A stretch of 14,188 nucleotides of DNA from Candidatus Peribacterales bacterium (GCA_021731345.1 JAKFXO010000111.1:1-14188), one strand, 5' to 3'. Positions 7,033-14,152 are shown, numbered from the stretch's first letter. Notes: generated by a model from the sequence alone, not told the origin. Made by a program: numbers and translations.

Positions 7033-7082
7033 CGAAGGAGAGAGTAGCGTCAGAATCTGTGCACAAGATTTCCTTTTCATCA

Positions 7083-8261
7083 TCATCGTGAAACACGTAA
7101 TGTGTTTTCCGCTTCACGGACAAAAGGATCAAGAAACGACTTCAGAGTTGCCGCCGCGAGCTCATGTCCAAGCTTGTTCCAATGCGCATCGCAAGAGAAA
7201 TAAAAGTAGGGCGGGGCGAGATTCGTTTCTTCGACGTACTTCTGAAATACAGGAATCAGGTCGAGTGATGGGATACTGTTTGCCGCTGCAAACCGAAGGA
7301 CTCTTTCGTAAGAATACTGTGGATCAAGCGATTCGACGATTGGAGGAGCGAATGCATTGCGCGCGACTCCAACCGGATCAGGCACGATCGTAAGATAATC
7401 TGGAACTGTCATGAGAATAAGCTCCGCGTCCGTATCACTGACAATCTTCTGGAGACGTAGCAGTGTCGTTTCCGTCTCTTGCCATGCTCGAAGCCAAGCG
7501 ACATCGGATGGCTTTGCATATACCTTGGTGATTTCGCCCGACATCAGACCTTGTTTCGCTGCGAACTTGGTGCCCAACCAGAGTCCGAAACGGTATGTAG
7601 CGCTTTCTCGTCGCAGCCATGCCTTGAGGTGAGGGTGTGTAATTGTTGCCGTGCCGGAAACAAGCGCGCCGCTATTATCACGAAATGTTAGCTCTGGGGA
7701 TTGTAAGATTTCGCGGGAAAGTTCGGGGTCATTATTCATTACATCATTGCTGTAGAAGGCGAGGACTACGATATCTGGGGAGTAGTGTCTGACGACATGG
7801 TCGAAAAGTATTTCTTCCTGAACCGTGCCGATACCGATGAGCCCGAAATTGAGCACCTCCACATCGTTGCCGAACATCGTTTCTAGTCTGCGAGTGAATG
7901 TTTCCTCGTCACCCACGGAGTACCCCTCTGTGAACGAATCGCCCAGTACGGCGATCCGGATGCGACCCGGTTGACGTTGTTGTGATCGCTCGCGATCCCG
8001 CCAACCCAGTGAGTTGATGTGCACATAAGCGCCGGAACAGGATGACCGGATAAATCCAGATGTTCCTGGGACTAGGTCGACGCCGAGGAGAGAGCCGCGT
8101 GCGTTCCATTCATGAGTCGGGCGTCCCTGAAACGGTGATGGCACGAACCGCAATACGACTTCGATCATAAAAAAGAGTAGCAGCACAGAGGCTGCAAACT
8201 TCATGGTCGCGAGAAGCATCGGAAACAGGACGGTGACCAACATGTGTCGGATACGATTCAT
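7083..8261 (-). CDS. Membrane-anchored SGNH/GDSL hydrolase
   Basis: This 392-residue protein has an N-terminal hydrophobic anchor (about residues 10-40) and then an SGNH esterase/acyltransferase domain. Block I is AVLGDSFTEG with nucleophile Ser109. Block II is NFGLIGIGT with Gly140. Block III is AFYSNDVMNNDPE with Asn172. Block V is SCDAHWNKLGHELAA with Asp358 and His360. The orientation of the single helix suggests the catalytic domain lies outside the membrane. Such proteins usually add or remove acyl groups on cell-surface polysaccharides; AlgX/DltD-like relatives are an alternative reading. The start is nine bases after the HMG-CoA reductase stop, so the two are cotranscribed. No biochemical link with mevalonate is apparent, and the natural substrate is unknown. 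Confidence 0.85.
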   Translation of the reverse strand: MNRIRHMLVTVLFPMLLATMKFAASVLLLFFMIEVVLRFVPSPFQGRPTHEWNARGSLLGVDLVPGTSGFIRSSCSGAYVHINSLGWRDRERSQQRQPGRIRIAVLGDSFTEGYSVGDEETFTRRLETMFGNDVEVLNFGLIGIGTVQEEILFDHVVRHYSPDIVVLAFYSNDVMNNDPELSREILQSPELTFRDNSGALVSGTATITHPHLKAWLRRESATYRFGLWLGTKFAAKQGLMSGEITKVYAKPSDVAWLRAWQETETTLLRLQKIVSDTDAELILMTVPDYLTIVPDPVGVARNAFAPPIVESLDPQYSYERVLRFAAANSIPSLDLIPVFQKYVEETNLAPPYFYFSCDAHWNKLGHELAAATLKSFLDPFVREAENTLRVSR

Positions 8262-8270
8262 ACCGTCATC

Positions 8271-9437
8271 CTATCGAGCCAACGATGCGTGCGCACTAGC
8301 CAAATGTCCGCTTGCTTGCGCTGCAAGGAGCGATACTTCACCTGCAAGGACTGCTGCGGCGATGCTTTCTGCAAGCTGTTGCTTGGCCTTGAGCCCTGAC
8401 TTTGTTTTCAGAAGCATCTCACGGCACTTACTTTGGGCGGAGAGCATCGTGCCGCCGCCGTGTGTCCCTACGATGATCGCCGGCAGACGTACTTGCACCC
8501 TGAGCCCGGTTGGCGTTGCTTCCACTTCAGTATCCGCGAGAGATCCTTCGACGGTGTGCGCGATATCTTGGCCGGTTGCGAGGTATAGAGCGGCGATGAT
8601 GTTTGCCGCGTGAAGATTTTTTCCAAGTGCACCTGCGATCTCAGAGCCAGATTTTAGTTTTGCATTCGCAACACCGACCATCGCTTCGGGTGTCGACTTC
8701 AACACGTCGGCAATGACGTCTTTCGAGAGCGTCGTACTCACGATGACTTCGTATCCGCGCCCGAGATCATGCGTTCTACGGCTCGGTTTTTTGTCCGAGT
8801 CCACGTTACCCGCGACGGTGACACATTTCACGCCGTCGAGTTTGGTAGTGATGAAATCTGCAATCGCCTGTGCTCCGATCGTGATCATATTCATGCCCAT
8901 GGCGTCACCAGTCTCGGCGGCGATAGTCAGGAAGACGAACTGCTTGGCGATATCAAGGTCGTACTTTGTGACTTTCAAGTGGCCGCTTGTGCTGTGTGCT
9001 GCTGCCTTCCAGCCTGCTTCATCTTTGCGGATGAGATCGACAAGCTCTTGTACTCGCGTAGCGGATGCTGCGCGGAACGCGATGCTACGCGTGATGCCGT
9101 GCTCGGTGGATTTTGTGACGGTTGCTCCGGCAGCCGAGACTGCTTTGCATCCGCGGTTGATACTGGCGACCAGCGCACCTTCTGTCGTTGCGATAGGAAG
9201 ATGGAGCTCGGTCTTCGCATTATTGGAAAAGACGACGGAGAGCGGACCGGCGTACCCCACGGGCATGCCGATCATGCCAAACATCTGCTCACAGTTTTTC
9301 TTTTCTGATTCACCAACTGCTTTTTCGTGTGGCTCAAGCGGGGAGAGGTCGACCTTCAGTTCGTTTTCAAGAATCGTTCGGCGCTGATTGATGCGCTGGA
9401 AACTGGAAAGCTGTTCGGGAAGATTCCGTAGGTCCAT
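8271..9437 (-). CDS. hmgA: HMG-CoA reductase, class I-like
   Basis: This 388-residue enzyme reduces HMG-CoA to mevalonate, the committed step. Motifs in order are: MIGMPVGYAGPL (55-66), TTEGALVASINRGCKA (84-99) with catalytic Glu86, DAMGMNM (178-184), the catalytic Lys region DSDKKPS (213-219), GQDIAH with Asp291, GTHGGGT (324-330) and the C-terminal catalytic His383 in GHLASAH. The length and these motif forms match the soluble catalytic domain of class I (NADPH-type) reductases found in archaea and some bacteria; the N-terminal membrane part of eukaryotic forms is absent. The chain ends shortly after the catalytic His, a little earlier than in many relatives. It heads a two-gene unit with the SGNH hydrolase. 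The ATG follows an extended -10 by nine bases and has no Shine-Dalgarno sequence. Confidence 0.95.
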   Translation of the reverse strand: MDLRNLPEQLSSFQRINQRRTILENELKVDLSPLEPHEKAVGESEKKNCEQMFGMIGMPVGYAGPLSVVFSNNAKTELHLPIATTEGALVASINRGCKAVSAAGATVTKSTEHGITRSIAFRAASATRVQELVDLIRKDEAGWKAAAHSTSGHLKVTKYDLDIAKQFVFLTIAAETGDAMGMNMITIGAQAIADFITTKLDGVKCVTVAGNVDSDKKPSRRTHDLGRGYEVIVSTTLSKDVIADVLKSTPEAMVGVANAKLKSGSEIAGALGKNLHAANIIAALYLATGQDIAHTVEGSLADTEVEATPTGLRVQVRLPAIIVGTHGGGTMLSAQSKCREMLLKTKSGLKAKQQLAESIAAAVLAGEVSLLAAQASGHLASAHASLAR

Positions 9438-9446
9438 GAGACGGAG

Positions 9447-9455
9447 AGTGTAGCA
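9447..9455 (-). promoter_or_regulatory. Extended -10 promoter of HMG-CoA reductase, near-leaderless
   Basis: On the minus strand TGCTACACT ends nine bases before the reductase ATG. It has almost the same wording (TGCTA-n-ACT... versus TGCTATACT) and distance as the promoter before HMG-CoA synthase, which supports both. The expected leader is only one to three bases. Confidence 0.55.
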
Positions 9456-9468
9456 CAGAATTCTGTCC

Positions 9469-9493
9469 TTTCTTTGTCCTAGCTACAAAGAAA
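9469..9493. repeat. 9-bp inverted repeat upstream of the reductase promoter
   Basis: TTTCTTTGT (9469-9477) and ACAAAGAAA (9485-9493) are perfect reverse complements around a seven-base centre. The inner arm falls on the -35 position of the reductase promoter and the outer arm forms the T-rich tail of the upstream terminator. It may be an operator or simply part of the terminator. Confidence 0.4.
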
Positions 9494-9540
9494 ACTCGTG
9501 CGCGCAGACTCCCGGGAGCTGCCCCCACTCCTGCGCGCGC
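9485..9540 (-). terminator. mvaD: Rho-independent terminator after the decarboxylase gene
   Basis: GCGCGCAG (9500-9507) and CTGCGCGC (9531-9538) pair perfectly, extended by one wobble and one G-C pair to 9498 and 9540, with a GC-rich inner part that includes the palindrome CTCCCGGGAG. Read on the minus strand, the stem is followed by ACGAGTTTTCTTTG. It lies between the decarboxylase stop and the separate promoter of HMG-CoA reductase, so it marks the end of the idi-uppS-mvk-mvaD unit. Confidence 0.65.
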
Positions 9541-9559
9541 CTGCCCTTTGGATGCGGCT

Positions 9560-10561
9560 TTACGACGTGATAAGCCTAGAAGATTTTCCTGTTTTTGTTT
9601 TGAAGATAAGGCAATTCTTTTGAGCTTCAGCGAATTCGGTCACAGTTTGTACGCTGTCTTCTGCGCAGATGAGGTGCACCGTAGGGCCCGCGTCCATCGT
9701 ATGCAGCACGTTCAGCTTCTCGCTTTTCCTGAGCCCTTCGATCTCTTTCAGGATGCGGTGCGTTTCATCGGATAGGTATTGCAGTGGTGGGTTCTGACTT
9801 TCCATCACGCGGTGCATCTCGAGTGCGTCTTCCTCAGAAACGACCTGAAGTTTTTCAAAGTCTCGCGTGCGCAGTGCGCTGATACATTCACGCATGCGCT
9901 TCGGGATGGCGCGCAGTCGCTCTGCGAAGAGAGGGCTTGTTGCAGCCGCAGCGTGACCTTCTGTAGAGCCGACCTTTTTTTCTTTCACACTCGGAACGAT
10001 GACGATGTCATGCAGCGGCCAATGGTGCTCGTCTGCAATCTGCTCGGCGTATGAACTTGCCATGCCGTCAGCGTGGTTTATGAGTGCGACGAAGCCTCCG
10101 TAGGAGTTTCTGCCGGCAGAACCAGAGCCGAGTCGACTCAGGATGCTCACTTCTTCACGACTAAGTGGTCTTCCTTCCACCAGTGCGCCGTATGCTTCAC
10201 CGAGACAACTGAAGACAGCGGCAGATGACGCAATCCCGATAGCTGGGGGGATAGCGGAGCGGATGGTGAGTGAGATATTTTTCGGAAGATTCTTTCCGCG
10301 GCCAAGACTCACGAGATATTCCTTCGCAAGTGTGAAGTGATGCGCAAGACGAGCGACGGACTGTTCGGTCTGAGGTTTTTCTGTGCCGTTTGCATCGTAC
10401 GATTGTACGGTAAAAACATCAGATAGTTCCACGCTTGCCTCTACCGTCGGTGTGTCGAGCACCATGGAGAGTGAGTCTGCGGCCGGGAGCCTCAGAGCAT
10501 CATTGCGGTTGCCCCAATACTTGATGAGCGCGATGTTCGGTGAGGAGGTGGCGGTGATCAT
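9560..10561 (-). CDS. mvaD: Mevalonate-diphosphate decarboxylase (or phosphomevalonate decarboxylase)
   Basis: This 333-residue GHMP-superfamily enzyme carries out ATP-driven decarboxylation to isopentenyl diphosphate (or to isopentenyl phosphate, if it is the monophosphate-specific relative). Signature segments are SSPNIALIKYWGNRN (6-20), DSLSMVLDT (29-37), the ATP loop PPAIGIASSAAVFS (105-118), LGSGSAGRNSYGGF (144-157) with Arg151 where the family has the substrate-binding Arg, and HTMDAGPTVHL with catalytic Asp290. The phosphate-loop wording differs a little from the textbook SACRS (here SAGRN). Sequence alone does not settle diphosphate versus monophosphate substrate. The start is six bases after the mevalonate kinase stop without a Shine-Dalgarno sequence, so the two should be translated from one message. 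It is the last gene of its unit. Confidence 0.9.
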   Translation of the reverse strand: MITATSSPNIALIKYWGNRNDALRLPAADSLSMVLDTPTVEASVELSDVFTVQSYDANGTEKPQTEQSVARLAHHFTLAKEYLVSLGRGKNLPKNISLTIRSAIPPAIGIASSAAVFSCLGEAYGALVEGRPLSREEVSILSRLGSGSAGRNSYGGFVALINHADGMASSYAEQIADEHHWPLHDIVIVPSVKEKKVGSTEGHAAAATSPLFAERLRAIPKRMRECISALRTRDFEKLQVVSEEDALEMHRVMESQNPPLQYLSDETHRILKEIEGLRKSEKLNVLHTMDAGPTVHLICAEDSVQTVTEFAEAQKNCLIFKTKTGKSSRLITS

Positions 10562-10567
10562 GAGGCG

Positions 10568-11368
10568 TCAGTGTGACAGAGAAGGAAGTGCAAGTACCAT
10601 CCCTCCGCCTCCGGTTCGCCCTCCCGCACCAATGACTTTGGCCGATCCACCTTCAGATTCGATCTGTTCAATAATCTTCAGCGCACTCTCTGGAACGATG
10701 CCGAGTGCTACCTGTGCTTTGTGATGATCACGCATGACCGCATGGAGCGATTCGCCTTTCAGGAGTCTCTCGGTGCACTCGCCGATTGTTGCGATGGCAG
10801 GTGCGATCTCCTCTTCTCGTGTCTTCATCCATGCAACAAGTTCTCGTGTCGTTTCATTCGGCCTGCCGCTGTCGATGAGCTTTGCGTTTGCGAGAATGCC
10901 TTTTGGGAGATCGATGATCTGCGGTTCTTTGCCTCGGGCATAGAGAATAGGAGCGGCTTCCCAGATCACCGCGAAGTCGATACCGCTGTGTCCTGGGTTG
11001 ATCTCATCTTCTACGCCGAGCGCAATCTTTCCGCATGCGTTTCCGAGGAGTGCGCGACACACGGCAATGACGAGTGATGTGCTGGAGCCCATGCCTTTAC
11101 CAAGAGGCAGATCGCATTGCACGAGGAGCGTTCCTTTCTGCGGACCTGTGAAAGGCAGCAGGTATCCAAAAATTCGTCCGACATACTCAATCCACTTTGG
11201 GTGCACCCCTCCTTCCCATACGATCACAGGTTCTTTGAGTGATGCATCTTTCGTCCACGTTACGGTGATGCATTCTTGTGACGGGATCGCGATACCGCGT
11301 TTACCGAAAACGACGGCGTATTCGCCCGAGAGAATGATTTTGCCGGGAGCGGAAGCGGTGGAGCTCAT
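10568..11368 (-). CDS. mvk: Mevalonate kinase (GHMP family)
   Basis: This 266-residue protein is a GHMP kinase. The N-terminus SAPGKIILSGEYAVVFGKRGIA matches mevalonate kinase motif 1. DLPLGKGMGSSTSL (86-99) is the ATP-binding motif 2. NPGHSGIDFAVIW (124-136) is the catalytic 'G.PSG.D' segment with Asp131. KVIGAGGRTGGGGMVLAL is motif 3, with three extra residues (RTG) in the glycine stretch. It is somewhat short for the family (usually about 300). The likely reaction is ATP phosphorylation of mevalonate; phosphomevalonate kinase is a weaker alternative, and only one kinase of the pathway is present in this cluster. The chosen start (11368) lies seven bases after the uppS stop. An in-frame ATG at 11407 would overlap uppS by 32 bases and adds residues without family match. 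Confidence 0.85.
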   Translation of the reverse strand: MSSTASAPGKIILSGEYAVVFGKRGIAIPSQECITVTWTKDASLKEPVIVWEGGVHPKWIEYVGRIFGYLLPFTGPQKGTLLVQCDLPLGKGMGSSTSLVIAVCRALLGNACGKIALGVEDEINPGHSGIDFAVIWEAAPILYARGKEPQIIDLPKGILANAKLIDSGRPNETTRELVAWMKTREEEIAPAIATIGECTERLLKGESLHAVMRDHHKAQVALGIVPESALKIIEQIESEGGSAKVIGAGGRTGGGGMVLALPSLSH

Positions 11369-11375
11369 GATGGCT

Positions 11376-12059
11376 TTATCCGCCGAATCGGCGCTTACGT
11401 CTCTCATATTCTTTCAGTGCTTCGTCTAAGTCCGCATTTCCAATGTCTGGGAAGTACTTCGGACTAAAGACCCACTCAGCGTACGCAGCCTGCCACAGGA
11501 AGAAGTTACTCGTACGCTGCTCTCCGGACGAGCGAAGAATCACATCGATATCTGGAATTTCTGGGTGATCAAGATGTGCGCGGATGCTCTCCTCCGTTGC
11601 GTCGGTTGCCTTTGGCAATTTTTGGACTGCGCGCGCTACTTCATCCTTTCCTCCGTAGTCGACTGCAAGATGCAGGATGAAACCAGTCTCGTTTTTCGTC
11701 ATTTCTTCCGTATCTTCGATCACCTTTTTTAGTGATGCAGGAATTCGGTCGCGTCGACCAGAGTGAACGAAGCGCGTTTTGTTCTCTTTCAAGTTTTCTG
11801 CTTCCCTGATGAGATATTTTTCGAGCATCGTCATGAGTTCGGCGATCTCACGTTTGTCTCGCTTCCAGTTTTCCGTGGAGAAACACCACACGGTGAGCGC
11901 GCAGACTCGTGGGTCTTTGCGACACCAGTCTGTCAGTGTCCGAAAGTTCTCGACTGCAACTTCATGGCCTTTCCAGACGTATAACAGGCCTTTTTCGCGC
12001 GCCCAGCGGCGGTTGCCGTCGGGGATGACTGCCAGATGGAGGGGCTTTTGGTCACTCAT
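11376..12059 (-). CDS. uppS: Isoprenyl transferase (undecaprenyl diphosphate synthase-like)
   Basis: This 227-residue cis-prenyltransferase extends an allylic diphosphate with IPP to make the polyprenyl carrier for cell-envelope glycans. It shows VIPDGNRRWAREKG near the N-terminus (the catalytic Asp of the usual MDGNGRWA motif, with Pro in place of Met), TVWCFSTENWKR (the 'FSTENW' loop), FILHLAVDYGGKDEVARA, and the C-terminal LRSSGEQRTSNFFLWQAAYAEWVF signature. The start at 12059 overlaps the idi stop by eight bases. An upstream ATG at 12092 would overlap more and adds an unconserved tail. It acts at the cytosolic membrane surface. Its presence between idi and mevalonate kinase ties the pathway to carrier-lipid supply for the glycosyltransferases at 1-2774. 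The chain length of the product cannot be read. Confidence 0.94.
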   Translation of the reverse strand: MSDQKPLHLAVIPDGNRRWAREKGLLYVWKGHEVAVENFRTLTDWCRKDPRVCALTVWCFSTENWKRDKREIAELMTMLEKYLIREAENLKENKTRFVHSGRRDRIPASLKKVIEDTEEMTKNETGFILHLAVDYGGKDEVARAVQKLPKATDATEESIRAHLDHPEIPDIDVILRSSGEQRTSNFFLWQAAYAEWVFSPKYFPDIGNADLDEALKEYERRKRRFGG

Positions 12060-12594
12060 GGGAGATGGAGGATAGCGCCTTTGGGAGTCCAAGATGAAAC
12101 CATGGTGCGTAGAGTTCGGGATTCTCTTTCATGTCAGTAAGTAGTTCACTGATCTCCACCCATTTCCAGTCCGCCACTTCTTTTGGGTTTGGTTCGATCG
12201 GCATCGTTGGATCAGAAACGCCGGTGAGGATGATGTCATATTCATGCTCCGTACCTTTTCCATGCGGATCATCTGCGCGATACACAAATGCAGGACCTTC
12301 TGTGAGCGAGCAGCCGAAGTTCATCTCCTCCATGAGCCTGCGTTCACCTGCGGCCTTGGCACCTTCACCTGGAAAAGGATGACTGCAGCATGTGTTTGCC
12401 CAAATGCCGGCGAACAGTAATTTTTCTTCGCTCCTTTGTTGCAACAGAAGCATCGTCTTCGACGCATCAAACACGTAGACCGAGATAGCACGGTGCAATG
12501 TGCCGCCATTCGTGTGCGCGGCAATAATTTCCATCTCCCCGAGAGGAGCGCCTGTGTCATCCGTCAGTGTCACGGTGCGGTTCATTGTGTCCAT
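12052..12594 (-). CDS. idi: Isopentenyl-diphosphate delta-isomerase, type 1
   Basis: This 180-residue Nudix-fold enzyme interconverts IPP and DMAPP. Family landmarks are LHRAISVYVFD (33-43), the WANTCCSHPFPGE segment with catalytic Cys70 and metal-binding His72, AAGERRLMEEM (81-91, the degenerate Nudix helix) and EHEYD with Glu116 and Glu118 at the metal/catalytic site. The type 1 (metal-dependent, flavin-free) form is clear. It is the first gene of the unit idi > uppS > mvk > mvaD, and its TGA overlaps the uppS start by eight bases. ATG 12594 is given as the start; ATG 12585 (three codons in) is equally natural for the family and has a TGgTACCAT extended -10-like motif seven bases before it, so the shorter form may be the real one. 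Confidence 0.94.
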   Translation of the reverse strand: MDTMNRTVTLTDDTGAPLGEMEIIAAHTNGGTLHRAISVYVFDASKTMLLLQQRSEEKLLFAGIWANTCCSHPFPGEGAKAAGERRLMEEMNFGCSLTEGPAFVYRADDPHGKGTEHEYDIILTGVSDPTMPIEPNPKEVADWKWVEISELLTDMKENPELYAPWFHLGLPKALSSISHE

Positions 12595-12601
12595 GGTACC
12601 A
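12593..12601 (-). promoter_or_regulatory. Candidate extended -10 before idi
   Basis: On the minus strand TGGTACCAT ends seven bases before the in-frame ATG at 12585, the same spacing as the promoter of the nucleotidyltransferase gene. The hexamer matches consensus at four positions and there is no clear -35. If used, idi starts at 12585 and is leaderless, and the ATG at 12594 lies inside the promoter. Confidence 0.3.
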
Positions 12602-12701
12602 GCCGAAGAGAGCGCGTTGACAGTGTTCTTCTATTGGTTCGCAGCCCGCTGCGCGTCTTTCAAGCGTGCGTTAGGATGATGTCTGTCTTTCCGAATCTTC
12701 C

Positions 12702-13295
12702 ATGACATCCACTCGCACTATCAAAAAGTATCACGTCGCCTTGGCACTCGTGGCCTTTGCAGTTCTTTCCTACGCATACGCGTTCACTCGCGACAGTGCG
12801 GTCAGGGACAGCGGCATTCTGACTGCCGTAGCTGCGGATCAGGCACAGAACTACCGCATGTTTCTAAAACTCGACACTGTTCCGGGTGAATCTACGGATG
12901 CAGTTCATAAAGGTGAAATTGAGATTGATTCCTATGCATGGAGTATTAGCAGGGGAATGGGTGCAGGCAAGCCGAGCATCGACGGACTCAAGGTGACGAT
13001 GCCGGTGAACAAGGCATCCGGACGCGTCATGCTCTATACCGCTGGTGGCCTTAAGATCACACGTGCAGTCTTAAGCGTTCGGAAAAACGGCAGCAATGAC
13101 GACTTCCTCAAGTGGATTTTGACTGACGCATATCCGGTTTCGTATCAGACTGTCGGCAACATCCATGGTGATGGCGTCACAGATCAGGTGACATTCACGG
13201 CTGGAAAAGTAGAAATTGAATACCGCCCTGCCGACGGTAGCGCTGTCGTCAAAGCTGGCTGGGATCAGCGCACGGGCAAGTCGGTCTCCTACTAA
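12702..13295 (+). CDS. Secreted Hcp-family (type VI tube-like) protein
   Basis: This 197-residue protein has a basic N-terminus followed by one hydrophobic stretch (about residues 11-28, VALALVAFAVLSYAYAF), a signal peptide or anchor. The mature part reads like the Hcp beta-barrel family: RMFLKLDTVPGESTD (52-66), HKGEIEIDSYAWSISRG, a central K-x-T-M-P-V-N-K-ASGR segment, and near the end TDQVTFTAGKVEIEYRP. Cytoplasmic type VI Hcp proteins have no signal peptide, and no other type VI gene is seen here, so a role as a secretion tube is unlikely. Secreted single Hcp-like proteins of unknown function occur in other bacteria. It is a single gene, divergent from idi and convergent with the nucleotidyltransferase. 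Its own promoter is unclear (TAGGAT at 12672-12677 is possible). Confidence 0.7.
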   Translation: MTSTRTIKKYHVALALVAFAVLSYAYAFTRDSAVRDSGILTAVAADQAQNYRMFLKLDTVPGESTDAVHKGEIEIDSYAWSISRGMGAGKPSIDGLKVTMPVNKASGRVMLYTAGGLKITRAVLSVRKNGSNDDFLKWILTDAYPVSYQTVGNIHGDGVTDQVTFTAGKVEIEYRPADGSAVVKAGWDQRTGKSVSY

Positions 13296-13300
13296 TATTC

Positions 13301-13318
13301 GTCAGACGCTGACTTTTT
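13301..13318 (+). terminator. Small intrinsic terminator after the Hcp-like gene
   Basis: GTCAG-ACG-CTGAC (13301-13313) forms a five-pair hairpin with a three-base loop followed by TTTTT (13314-13318), six bases after the Hcp-like stop. It overlaps the 3' end of the convergent nucleotidyltransferase gene. The stem is short, so it is a modest terminator candidate. Confidence 0.5.
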
Positions 13319-14081
13319 CTACATTTTTTGTATCTGTCTGAGTAGTTTTTTCGGTGACGTTTTTTACGATCCCTTCAATCCGGTGCTTGCGAACGATATC
13401 CGCCGCGCGGAAGAGGCTATCAAACGTGCCGGCATCTACCCATTCTCTTTCTAGCTTCGTCGCTTTCGCGAGACCGCGCTGCACGTACCAGCCACTCACA
13501 TCCGTGATCTCATACTCTCCGCGTGCGGATGGCTTGAGATTGCGGATAATATCGAAGCAGTGCTTGTCATAGACATAGCAACCCGTCACCGCCATGTTCG
13601 TTTTTGGATGCTTCGGCTTCTCTTCTACAGATACTACCTTCTCTCCATCCATTTCGGCGACGCCGAAACGCTCTGGGTCAGCGACTTCTTTTAGAAAGAG
13701 ATGAGCACCTTCTGTGAAATTACGAATATGCGTTGAGAGATCATCGAAATACACGTTGTCACCGAGGATGGCACAGACGTCGTCGCCATCGACAAAACTT
13801 TCTGCGAGTCCGAGTGCCTGTGCGATGCCGCCAGCTTTATCTTGCACACGGTAACTGAACTCACATCCAAAATGTCCTCCGCTTCCGAGGAAGCCCGCCA
13901 TTTGGTCTACGTGTTCACTTCCGGAAATAATGACAATCTCTTTGATGCCGGCATCCAAAAGTACCTGTAGCGGGTACAGAATGAGTGGTTTGTCGTAGAC
14001 CGGAAGAAGGCTCTTGTTCTTAATTTCCGTCAGAGGCTTCAGTCTGGTTCCGCTGCCGCCGAAAATAAGGACTCCTTTCAT
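13302..14081 (-). CDS. rmlA: Glucose-1-phosphate thymidylyltransferase-like nucleotidyltransferase
   Basis: This 259-residue enzyme should join a nucleotide (probably dTTP) to glucose 1-phosphate, giving dTDP-glucose for deoxysugars such as rhamnose. The signature GGSGTRLKPLT (8-18) binds the nucleotide, KSLLPVYDKPLILYPL supplies the Lys-Pro segment, KAGGIAQAL (82-90) and ILGDNVYFDD (105-114, catalytic Asp108) follow, then VEEKPKHPK (152-160) and EWVDAGT (213-219). The last 20 residues are a polar tail rich in Thr and Lys without family match. The start at 14081 is the usual family N-terminus; an ATG at 14123 would add 14 unmatched residues and lies beyond the promoter. An NAD-dependent epimerase/dehydratase gene diverges from it, as expected for rmlA/rmlB. 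Confidence 0.88.
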   Translation of the reverse strand: MKGVLIFGGSGTRLKPLTEIKNKSLLPVYDKPLILYPLQVLLDAGIKEIVIISGSEHVDQMAGFLGSGGHFGCEFSYRVQDKAGGIAQALGLAESFVDGDDVCAILGDNVYFDDLSTHIRNFTEGAHLFLKEVADPERFGVAEMDGEKVVSVEEKPKHPKTNMAVTGCYVYDKHCFDIIRNLKPSARGEYEITDVSGWYVQRGLAKATKLEREWVDAGTFDSLFRAADIVRKHRIEGIVKNVTEKTTQTDTKNVEKVSV

Positions 14082-14088
14082 GGCTCGG

Positions 14089-14117
14089 ACAATACCAAAA
14101 CTGGCCACTTTACACAA
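14089..14117 (-). promoter_or_regulatory. rmlA: Promoter of the nucleotidyltransferase gene, leaderless
   Basis: On the minus strand TTGTGT (14112-14117) is followed by a 17-base spacer and an extended -10, TGG-TATTGT (hexamer at 14089-14094), which ends seven bases before the ATG at 14081. Transcription should start at or next to the A of the start codon. Confidence 0.58.
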
Positions 14118-14124
14118 TCGCAAA

Positions 14125-14152
14125 TTGTTAAATTGTAATGTTATTGTAGGAT
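14125..14152 (+). promoter_or_regulatory. Candidate promoter of the epimerase/dehydratase gene, leaderless
   Basis: TTGTTA (14125-14130), a 16-base spacer and TAGGAT (14147-14152) precede the ATG at 14159 by six bases. The region is AT-rich compared with its surroundings and serves two divergent genes. The hexamers are only partial matches. Confidence 0.4.

Noticed and set aside
6956..7132. N-terminal extension of HMG-CoA synthase to an ATG at 7132
   Set aside because: The added 59 residues have no family resemblance, overlap the end of the SGNH gene, and lie upstream of the extended -10 at 6966-6974; the family N-terminus is at 6955.
8713..9387. Long open frame on the + strand (224 codons) opposite HMG-CoA reductase
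   Set aside because: It is a shadow of the reductase gene; composition is typical of antisense reading and no domain is visible.
9498..9540. GC-rich alternating CGCG block as a replication or attachment site
   Set aside because: It is fully explained by a hairpin with a T-rich tail in terminator position; no direct repeats or integrase are present.
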